Shown: one piece after another, positions 56,100 through 64,000 of the stretch
Numbering within the stretch: position 1 is the stretch's first letter
Layout: each line of letters opens with the position of its first letter
Source of the DNA: Apiospora phragmitis
Lineage: Eukaryota; Ascomycota; Sordariomycetes; Amphisphaeriales; Apiosporaceae
Direction: 5' to 3'
Length of the DNA: 64,000 nucleotides
Assembly: GCA_038363925.1 (NCBI GenBank)
Contig: JAQQWL010000003.1
Coordinates: 1,240,001 to 1,304,000, forward strand
Translations under genes and position numbers: made by a program
The notes under the pieces: model-generated
What the model was told of the DNA's origin: nothing
What the model saw: the letters and a program-made list of their open reading frames with translations, nothing else
Databases searched by the model: none

Positions 56100-56621
56100 A
56101 TGATCTCCTGTTCCATAGAGGGAAATGGTCTTTCAGATAACTTCCCCGCAAGCGCTTACCATTGCGGGCTACCACCCACCCAACCTTCCCGGTCGTCAAC
56201 AACCCCGACTACGAGTATCTTTCCAGATGCAGACCCCGAGTCGACTTGGATGATCTCCACCAAAGCCATTCTAGTCGGCACCGAGATCACATTCACTTAC
56301 AGGATGGTGGTGAACTTCCTAACGCGGGATGAACGAGTCCGCGCACTAGGGTTCGAGTGCCAGTGCGAGGGCTGTCACGAAGGTGACCCGGACAACCGTT
56401 ACCTAAGCGATCTGCGGCGAACATTGCTACGCGGGCTGGACGCCATCTCCAACGTTGGACTGTCAACGGGTGCGGAGCACATCGTTAGCAACGAGTCAAA
56501 CCCCATCATCGCTGATGAAGGTGATCACCGCAATGTGGTGGAACTGCAGGAGGATATGGGGGTAGAGGTCAGCTCGTATAACCCGTTCCAGGCATCTCCG
56601 GTCATAGAAGAGGTGGATTAG
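56100..56621 (+). pseudogene. Truncated tandem copy of the SET-domain gene
   Basis: Repeats the second half of the upstream gene: ILVGTEITFTYRMVVNFLTR, RALGFECQCEGCHEGD, YLSDLRRTLLRGLDAISNVG and the ending EVSSYNPFQASPVIEEVD, each aligning to the copy at 55300-55919. The NHSC part of the SET core is unrecognisable. The helical region between LRGLDAISN and the tail is about 90 residues shorter. No credible start exists, so it is probably inactive. It arose by local duplication, then diverged. Confidence 0.75.
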
Positions 56622-57117
56622 CATCGCGCATGATATCCCCTACACATTCGTTTTTCTTGGCGGCATCGTCGGCGCCGACTCGCATTCTACCGACGACCCG
56701 GCTGCATGTGTTATCGGCATTCATCCATCCAACTACCTTCCTATTAAAGACGCTGAGGATATGGCCTACTTGATCTTGGATATCTTTGTCCAGCAGTAAG
56801 TTGACTTGGGTTCTTTTTCCCCGGCTGTTGTTCCGTCCTATCGCGCTGTACATTTACTAACCAAGTAACCCCTTCTAGATCGACTCGTAGTTTAGAAGGA
56901 GAAACAAAACATGTAGCCTAGGGAATCTCTCCACCAGGCCACTATTGTATCTCTAGCATACTCAGAAACCATTATTGTAAACTCAACACTACTCCAACGA
57001 ATTCACGATATCATGAGTTCCAAAAGAGCCTCTCGGTGTCTGATAAGAAATGATACAGTTAAACTCATTGATGGGTTCAATATAGGATCACAGTTTCCAA
57101 CTTGCCATGTGACATAG
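56622..57117. other. Intergenic spacer
   Basis: No gene is supported. This is the converging 3' side of the SET copy and the HET gene. Confidence 0.45.
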
Positions 57118-58931
57118 CTATATGTATCCCATCATTAAAGTCATGCACGTACCCGTACCAACCATCTGGAACCGTTGGCAGCCTGCCGCCTCCCGGCGAG
57201 ACGGGCGTAGGATGAAGGGTAGGCGGGCCCCTGGGCAGACGGCCACCACGTCCCCCGGCTCAGCGTGGCGTGGCACCAGGGCCATACGACCGCGTGGGAT
57301 GGTGCAGATTGTGTTGTCCTCCATGTAGCCCGCCACGGTCGTCAAAAAGCTTTGTCGCTCCTTCGCGGTGGCAACCTGGTTCGGTCGCGGCGTCGCAGAG
57401 CCGAGGATGCCTAACTTCCGGGCGATGCCAAGTTGTGCGAAGGCCCGGTCGAATGCTGGTGGCGATGGCGTGCCGCCGTCCACACCGCTCAACACGACAC
57501 TATTGCTCGTCAACGTTCTGACAAAGCACGCTGGAAGGTCTTCAGACCAGGGCACAGGGTAGGCCTGCGACACGTGTCGTATAGCATGCTCTAAATACCA
57601 AGCCACCTGACTGTCATCTTCCATACTGGTGTACTCGCTCGGTCTGCGCAGTGTTTTGTAAGGCAAAACATGGCTGATGGTGTCGACGAGGTAAGCTTGG
57701 ACTTTGAACTCAGACGCCTGGAACTGCAAGGGCTCCAAGTCCAACGACCTTAAATCACCTTTTCCTGCACATAGATGCCCCCCTGGGAACTGGCGCAAGC
57801 TCTTCGTGTAGTCCGGCACCCACGAGGGTAGCCCCTCGATATCACGTAGAAGCCCTATACCGGCACTATATACCAGCTCAAACGAATCATTCTGTACCGT
57901 ATACTTCCTCGTGGCGCGGGTAAAAACGGCCGCTGGTGTGGTTTTGGACGAGTAGTCGGGCTTGATATCGATGGCGGCTTCAGGTCCGTAGAGGAGGCCG
58001 AGCAGACCGAAGATGCGGTCCCTGGGATCGAACGACGTGGCGGCGTCGCAGGTGTACAGGGCAAACGACAACCCACATCTGTATCCCCTGGCAGATCCTT
58101 GGCGATTTTGTCGCAGAAGCATGATCTTTTTCAGGGTCGAAATGGCCGTCCACGTGCCCGTTGCATTTCCCAATAGCGCGAACAAGTTCGACCGAGTATC
58201 CCAATTGGCGAGGGCTTCCATTTCGGCCCACGGCAGGCTGTGTTGTCCCCATACGAACAATACATCATGGGGAAGCACAGCCTCCCGAACCATGGACGCA
58301 TCAGGAGGTCTCGCAAGGCGGCCCATTTCGGGCTTCCACTCGACGTTCCGGTCGCCTCGAGGAGAGCTTCGCAAGTGATTGCAGTGTTATTAGAAGAGCC
58401 TCGGACACTCATCTGGTCAAACCCTTCGAAAACAGCCTTGAGGCCTTTCAAAAAGTCCATGGCGGTAGAAGTGGAATAGGAAGCTGGACCTGTGTAAACG
58501 ATTGTTTGAGCTGACAAACTATACACGCTACCCATCAGGCCAACCTGGATACCCTTCTCTGTTTGGTCTTGCTGATTTAAGCAGATATAGTCAATCCATA
58601 TCCACCTGTCAGAAATATGGCCCGAATGATAGAGGGACAAAGTCATGTCCAATGCCGATCGCGGTGCTTGAGTGCTTGAGTAGTCATCCTCAAGAGCCGA
58701 TGGAGGGATTCCAGATGCCACATCTGAGACCTCTCTTAACCTCAGTGTCACTAGATCTTTCTCATCGCCCCATCGATAAGACAGAGCGATCCACGACACG
58801 CCCGGCGGGGGATCATGACGATCAATGTGCAGCAACGTGCACATGAGTGTCCCCTTGCTTTTGTCTAGTCGGTCGACTCGGAGCAGTCGAAGCGACTCGT
58901 TGGTTGCTAATTCTTGATACTGGAAAGACAT
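57118..58931 (-). CDS. HET-domain (heterokaryon incompatibility) protein
   Basis: HET proteins trigger cell death after fusion of unlike fungal strains; many have unknown roles. About 605 residues, apparently intronless. The HET motifs are visible: LRLLRVDRLD near the start, GVSWIALSYRWGDEKDLV, RWIWIDYICLNQQDQTEK with IQVGLMGSVYSLSAQTIVYT, WAALRDLLMRPWF then EAVLPHDVLFVWG, and DPRDRIFGLLGLL. The variable C-terminal part contains GLPSWVPDYT and ends with a pocket-like segment GDVVAVCPGARLPFILRPS. One extra base near 58262 (between MRPWF and REAVLP) splits the frame and is probably an error. A second domain is not recognised. Confidence 0.9.
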
Positions 58932-59333
58932 AGTCGGACACTGGTCATCTCACGTCGGATGGGAAACGATGAGGATCCCAACCAAGAAGAACAAACGTAA
59001 GTTTACGGTGCCCCTCAGTTCAGCTTAGGCACCACGCCTCCCACGCTCTGAAGAGTAGGTCATCGATGTCATCCCTTGTGTAACGCGAGGAGTGGCTAAC
59101 TAACCATGGTACCTACTCGCGCTCCTCCGAGGGCGGGCGCACACATACCCCTGTGAATGTACAAGCAAAGTCCCATGTAATGCAGCAGCCTCTCATCCCA
59201 CCGCCGATACCCGGTGTGATCTGATTCGAGTCACCACAAAAGCGTACAGCAACGCTAAGGCAGCCACAATTCCATTGAGTACCCCTTGTTTCCCTCATTG
59301 AATCGTTTAGCGTCCAGTGTTGGCTACAAAAGT
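58932..59333. other. Intergenic spacer
   Basis: No gene is supported; 5' region of the HET gene. Confidence 0.45.
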
Positions 59334-61020
59334 CTAATGCTCGGCATCATCACCCGGACTATCCGCGAAATATTCCTCTGCCGCCTCCATGGCCACCCCG
59401 AACACCCTCTCCAAAACCTCCACCTCCACCCCGATAGAGCAGCGCACAATCGCCTCGTCCAGCCCGTACCGCGCCGCCCACGCCCTCTTCCGCGGAAACG
59501 CCGTCTGCACGTACGGCTGCGCCAGCGTCGTCTCGGCGCCCAGCGACGGGCCCTTGGCGACGTCGAGCGCGTCGAAGAAGGCGCGCGTCGCGCCCGCGGA
59601 CGCGAACGCCAGGGTGAACAGGCCGCCGTATCCGGGGACCACAAAATCACCATCACCATCTTTTTCCGGCTTTGCCTGGCGCATGCGGGCGCGGTAGTGG
59701 GGGCAGTCGCGCAGGTAGTAGATGCGCCGGAGCGCCCGGTTGTTTTCGGGACCGCCCGCCCGCGGCGTCAGCATCTCGACAAGGCGGACCGCGTTCGCGT
59801 TCATCCGCGCGATGCGCGGTAGGTAGTCACGGCTATTTTGCGCTCGATCTGCTGGGCGTCGCGGCGGTAGAGGAGGCGCGCGCTGTCGGTGTAGCCGGCG
59901 TTCGCGGGGGCGGAGAGTAGGTGGCGGAGGGGGCTGTGGTGGCGCGGCTAGAGCCGGCTCAGCACGATGCTGCCGCCCATGGCGTCGGCGCGGCCGTTGA
60001 AGCTCTTGCTCAGCGACATCACGACGATGTCGGCGACGTCCAGGACGTTGACGTTGACCGCGGTTCCAACAGTGTCGTCGACGATGACGAGGAACCCGTA
60101 CGTGTCGGCCAAACCGCGGATGCGGTCCAGGTCAGGGGTGCGGACTAGGAGGTTTGATGGGCACTCGAACCAGACGTACTGGATGGTGCGGTTGTGGACC
60201 TCCTTTTCCTCCTGGAGATAGGCTTCCAGCTGGTCGAGCTCGTCGGCCGTGCCGTGGCCGTAGAAGAGAAGGTCCTTCGCGAATGGCTCCTGGACCCGGA
60301 GTGTGCTGTCGTAGGGGAAGCCGAAGACGACGGCTTTGGTTCCGCTCCACGACCTCAGAATCCTTGTCAGACTATAAATCGCTGCCATGCCGGTCGGATA
60401 GAGGTGGACAACCATGCCAAGTGGCGGACGGTCTTCGAGCGGTTCTGGGGGCCTTGTGACACCTCTCTGCAATAAATTGATAATGCGGCGTTGAATGACA
60501 CGGTGGCAAGACCACCCCGAAACCTTTCTGTCATATGCGTTGTGCAGTTTGTGCTTTGGTGTTTGAGTTTTGGTTTCTTTTAACACATCTTCCGCCAGCC
60601 GCGAGGAGATGCCGGAGCCCGAGATGCGCCAGAACCGCCGTGCGAAGTCGTGATACTCCCCTGGGTAGAAGACTGCATATAATTCTATAGTTTCCAATCT
60701 TGATCCTTCATCACCGGAACTAGATCCGCCCCACGTGTAATTGTGAAGTTGAATCGCCGAACCGACACTCCATCGGCGTGGGAAGCAGCAGCGCCGCGAG
60801 CAATGTAGCCTTGGCAATCCGCTGCGTAGGTGATGGAGGGAAACACCAAGCATCCTACCCGACTGTTTGCTTCTTTTTCTTCTTCTACGCCAGGGTTTAC
60901 ACCGAGGGCCTGCTTATTGGCTAGTTCGATGCAGAGTTGAGAGACTGCCACGACATCTCTATGGAAGACGAACCGGGGGTAACCCCCTTTCAAGGCATCC
61001 ATTACCCGCGGGTCCTTGTT
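59334..61020 (-). pseudogene. PLP-dependent cystathionine gamma-synthase-like enzyme, 5'-truncated
   Basis: Fold-type I PLP enzyme of sulfur amino-acid metabolism. From the 5' side it reads DPRVMDALKGGYPRFVFHRD, RISGSGISSRLAEDVL, VVHLYPTGMAAIYSLTRILR, VVFGFPYDSTLRVQEPF, YVWFECPSNLL, GFLVIVDDTVGTAVNVNVLD and the PLP-lysine site VVMSLSKSFNGRADAMGGSI. The tail continues NAGYTDSARLLYRRDAQQI to VFGVAMEAAEEYF. Similar fungal enzymes have about 60-100 more residues before the D-P-R-V segment. Here that point is a junction with an F-box gene. A TAG at 59948-59950 stops the frame just after the PLP site. One-base shifts occur near 59840 and 60730. It is probably inactive. Confidence 0.8.
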
Positions 61021-62998
61021 TAACGGCTTCCGGGTGGCACTTGATCCTCCTGCATAGGATTCCATTAGCCATACAGAAGCTGGCAATCTCATACTGTTCG
61101 GTCCAGTCTGCAAATTCACCACCCCATTCCCTTTGGCCATAGACAATCACCACGGCGCTGTCGAGATCGGGTAGCTCATCTCGGCGCTTGGAAAAGTCGC
61201 GGAACAGGCTCTCCATGACCGCACGGCCCTCAGCGGTCCCTAGCACGTGCAGGACAAACTCCCTCAGCGTCGGCGGCGCCACGTCAACCAGGGACGGCAC
61301 ATTGCCGACGATGTCCGCGATGGAGATGGGTGGGTTGTCATCCGGGTGATAAGATAAGTCGGCGCTGCTGTCGATGAACAGTTTCGTGTCCAGCTCGAGA
61401 TGAGTCAGGGCCTGGAAACCGTGCAGGTCCTCCAGATCGTCGTCCTCGGGCAGCAGCAGTTTGGCGTGGTCGCCCAAGATTCTGGCCGCAAGGGCGAGAT
61501 ACTCCAGGTGTTGACCAACCGCATCAGCCAGATTCGCGAGGAAGAGCTTTTTGTTTTTCTGCGTGTTAGTCACATCTATCACTGCGTGTGGAGACACGGT
61601 GCGTACGTACGTTGACATTTCAATCGTAGCTTTGGTTTCCTTGTTAGCTACCAATTGCTATCATACACATAAATCAGGTTGCAAGGACTTACCCGATTCC
61701 GTCTTTCATGTTATACTCCAATTTAAGTTCCCTCAAATGGTGCATATCCTTGAAGAAAAAGTTGGGCGGCCTCACCGCTGACCACTGTATCTTTCAAAGC
61801 CAAGATCTCCAGGTTTGGGCCGAGTTCAGCATACCTACCCTTTTCCTGGACACTCAGTACCGGTCGGATGGTCACGATCTCGTCTTCGCCGTCGTGCTTG
61901 TCTTCATCATCATTGCCAACCAAATTAGTCTCGTCTTTGACATAGACTGCCGATTCCAAGACTACCTTGTCAAATCTGACCTCGCGTATAGAGCTAAGTG
62001 GATGACAGGTTAGCATTAGCCAAAGGCACAAGTCCTGGGGCCTCACTCGGGGCCACTTCATCGAATCTCCATTGCATCCATGTGGAAGAAGCCTGTTCGG
62101 TCACTTTCGATAATACACCACTGGAGAAGCAACGCGCCAAACGTTGCGGGATGGTCGGACTTACTTGAGAGCTAAAAATGGAGCAATAGCTTCCAAATCA
62201 GTGCCGAACTGCGAATCGACGTCCCTGGTCGGACGAAGTTTGCGAGGTTTTCGCAATGGACAATCTTGGTCTGCCGCTACTTTGCCGACGTCATTTGCAC
62301 GTGTAACGTGAAGGTGTAGGAGATTCGGTACCACATCATCTGCACCAGGCATAGTGGGGTTACGACAAGTGACGTTCTGTTCGCCCCATTCCTCGCTCAA
62401 GGCAAGAGACTCGAGGTTTGGGAGTAGACTGAGCAGAAAGGCGACCTGGCGGAAAGAAGTTGAGGTTAGCTCTGTGGTCAAGAATGGTTACACAACGATG
62501 ACCGATCAAAGTTACACGCACGGCACAGTCCACCGCCGTACCATCAAAGTCAAAGTCGTACGCGTCGGCGGTGATGCAGTCGAACCAGACGTCGGGAGCC
62601 AACCCAAACACAGAAAGATGCGAGGACTTCTTGATCAGCTCCAACAGGCTTGCCTTCTCGCCAGGCCGCTGCAGGCACGACACGAATTCGTCATCGTCGC
62701 TTCTTATATCGATACACTCCCGATCCCCCAGGTCCAGGTGCACGATGTAGCGAGCAATGACGGGGTCCACGGCAATGTTGAGTAGCAGCTCGAGCATGGT
62801 GGTAGTTACTTGCAGATCCGCAGACGGCTCCCCGAAGCGGAACCGGCGGTACTTGCGGCGGAGCTCTTTGTGTCTGGCAAGGAGGGGGCGGGAGATGGCG
62901 TACATATGCTTGGATGTCAAGACAAGGGATTCAAAGTCATACGGCAATGCAACCTCGAGAATATGAAGCAGGAGCTCGTTAGGAAGAGCGCTTTCCAT
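61020..62998 (-). pseudogene. F-box protein gene, 3'-truncated
   Basis: The N terminus MESALPNELLLHILEVALPY plus FESLVLTSKHMYAISRPLLA is an F-box, the Skp1-binding module of SCF ubiquitin ligases. Downstream exons encode a leucine-rich body: VAFLLSLLPNLESLALSEEW (intron 62446-62521), LLHLHVTRAND, LGPNLEILALKDTVV and FQALTHLELDTKLFIDSS. The last exon ends VIVYGQREWGGEFADWTEQY and IASFCMANGILCRRIKCHPE, then runs into sequence of the PLP-enzyme gene at about 61020, where the frame becomes meaningless. The natural C terminus is therefore missing. At least four introns; the inner ones (about 62060-62165, 61690-61990, 61560-61640) are approximate. The target is unknown. Confidence 0.7.
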
Positions 62999-63283
62999 TG
63001 AAACTAATTGAGAGTTGTTGGCCGGCAGCGACGATTTATTTTGCTTGTGACGCGTGAAAGGGTGTTGTGGTTTGTTGATGCGTGCAGTCGTGTCAGGGTT
63101 GCCTGGCGAATATTGTAGTATGGGTTTTACACCTGACAGCCGACGGACCGCAGCTGGAAGTCCTTGGTAGCACGGGCATTGGGGAGATTGACTACCGGCA
63201 CACTACCGGAGACGGTCGAAGATGTGTTTTGAAATAAAAGTACGCAATCATCAATCCCGCCGTCGGGGCTTGTCCCCGCGAAG
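62999..63283. other. Intergenic spacer, promoter of the F-box gene
   Basis: No coding region is supported. Confidence 0.4.
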
Positions 63284-63700
63284 CTACCTACATCTGATCT
63301 GATACGATCTAAAATCCGCCTCCATTTCCGCCATCTGGGACTGCATGGCAGCCCGGTCCCATTGCTTCAGGACCTTGACCACTTCCTCCACCGTCATGAA
63401 GCTCAAATGCCATCTCTTCATCAAGCCGGCGACCAGTTCCTGCGCCGCCTCCAGCTCGACCTGCAGTATCACGGCGTCGACCTTGATCCACTTCCAGAGC
63501 AGGTTCATGATCAGCGCGTCCCGGAATCCGTCGCAGACGCATCCGCCGCCGTGCTCGATGCGGGCCGACGCCGTCGAGCGCGACGTAGCAGTCCGTCCCG
63601 AGCCGGACCCAGTGGCAGGTCCGCTTCGTGGAGATGGTGGGGCAGTCGTAGTCGTCCGCGAAGCGCCGCGCGCGTGTCGCTCACCGGGTTTCGTAGCAGT
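63284..63700 (-). CDS. Unknown protein, 3' part
   Basis: Two readable blocks on the minus strand: FADDYDCPTISTKRTCHWVR with LGTDCYVALDGV, then, after a one-base shift near 63545, GGCVCDGFRDALIMNLLWKW and a helical tail VELEAAQELVAGLMKRWHLS ending DFRSYQIRCR. The paired Cys in the first block and the amphipathic helical tail suggest a small fungal protein, possibly secreted or helix-paired. I do not recognise a family and cannot place the start; more exons may lie upstream (to about 63760). Confidence 0.4.
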   Translation of the reverse strand, partial: TATKPGERHARGASRTTTTAPPSPRSGPATGSGSGRTATSRSTASARIEHGGGCVCDGFRDALIMNLLWKWIKVDAVILQVELEAAQELVAGLMKRWHLSFMTVEEVVKVLKQWDRAAMQSQMAEMEADFRSYQIRCR

Positions 63701-64000
63701 AGGACCTACACTCTCCCAAAAAAGCTGAGGACGTGAGGGGGTGCCATCGCTGGAGTCAGTAGTAGCTAATTGCCTTTACGGTAGTTGGGTCAGCCAACGA
63801 TGTTGGCGCAAGTTACCTACCTTGTTCCAGTTGCAAACGATTGGAGGCGGGCATTTATTTACATTCATCGACTGGCCCGTTTCCGCTCCCAAGATTACCT
63901 AGGACTATTTATACTCTCACTACAGTGGATGGCTTGAGAATCGGGCTTTATATCTCTTGTACATTCATCTCTTTCACGAAATCACATGAAAGGGTTGCTC
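63701..64000. other. Right edge, no supported gene
   Basis: No coding signal. It may hold the 5' region of the unknown protein. Confidence 0.35.

Noticed and set aside
1..64000. CRISPR array, operon or other prokaryotic system
   Set aside because: No regularly spaced repeats outside protein-coding repeats; gene structure is clearly eukaryotic with introns.

Overview
The window looks like nuclear DNA of a filamentous ascomycete, most likely a Sordariomycete. The supporting signs are short GT-AG introns (about 50-110 bases) with CTAAC/CTGAC-like branch sites, fungal-specific families (killer-toxin-like GH18 chitinase, HET protein, NB-ARC/TPR STAND protein, PAN-domain secreted protein, ascomycete laccase, CYP52-like P450), and an AT-rich transposon carrying the stop-codon pattern of repeat-induced point mutation (RIP). 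No bacterial or viral features were seen.

Layout. 0-3.7 kb: 3' part of a GH18 chitinase with Cys-rich repeats, then the first ~100 codons of a cytochrome P450 cut off by a degenerate hAT transposon (3.66-6.79 kb). The other side of that transposon holds a fragment of a DUF3435-type (tyrosine-recombinase-like) gene. 7.4-14.6 kb: calmodulin-like gene, internally deleted MFS transporter, decaying P450, small two-helix membrane protein. 15-19.5 kb: a 337-base TA-flanked MITE, tRNA-His with intron, and beta-COP (SEC26). 20-27.3 kb: ankyrin protein, STAND NLR-like protein with a nonsense codon, CYP52-like P450. 28.3-32.6 kb: unknown secreted protein and an intact intronless laccase. 32.6-35.7 kb: gene-poor. 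35.7-39.8 kb: CIA30 protein, small membrane protein, PAN-domain secreted protein. 40.3-42.0 kb: RIP-mutated Fot1/pogo-type transposon. 42.1-46.4 kb: decaying multi-pass membrane protein and an ankyrin remnant. 47.6-53.8 kb: a housekeeping block (aldo-keto reductase, HIT protein, RNA polymerase subunit Rpb12, GPN1 GTPase, 3-oxoacyl-CoA reductase-like SDR). 54.8-56.6 kb: a SET-domain gene and a truncated tandem copy. 57.1-63.7 kb: HET protein, a PLP-dependent cystathionine gamma-synthase-like enzyme fused end-to-end with a truncated F-box gene, and an unknown protein.

Two kinds of damage must be kept apart. Many genes, including genes that are essential in other fungi (beta-COP, GPN1), need single-base corrections, often in homopolymers; these are most simply consensus errors. 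Separately, seven otherwise recognisable genes carry one in-frame stop explained by a C:G to T:A transition, or sit at rearrangement breakpoints; these look like real gene decay. The housekeeping genes show only the first kind. I found no PKS/NRPS backbone, so the oxidases and transporter do not make a convincing biosynthetic cluster. Nothing here is demonstrably a new system. The most notable items are the rearrangement junctions at 3.66, 6.79 and 61.02 kb, the STAND/HET/ankyrin genes, and the transposon relics.
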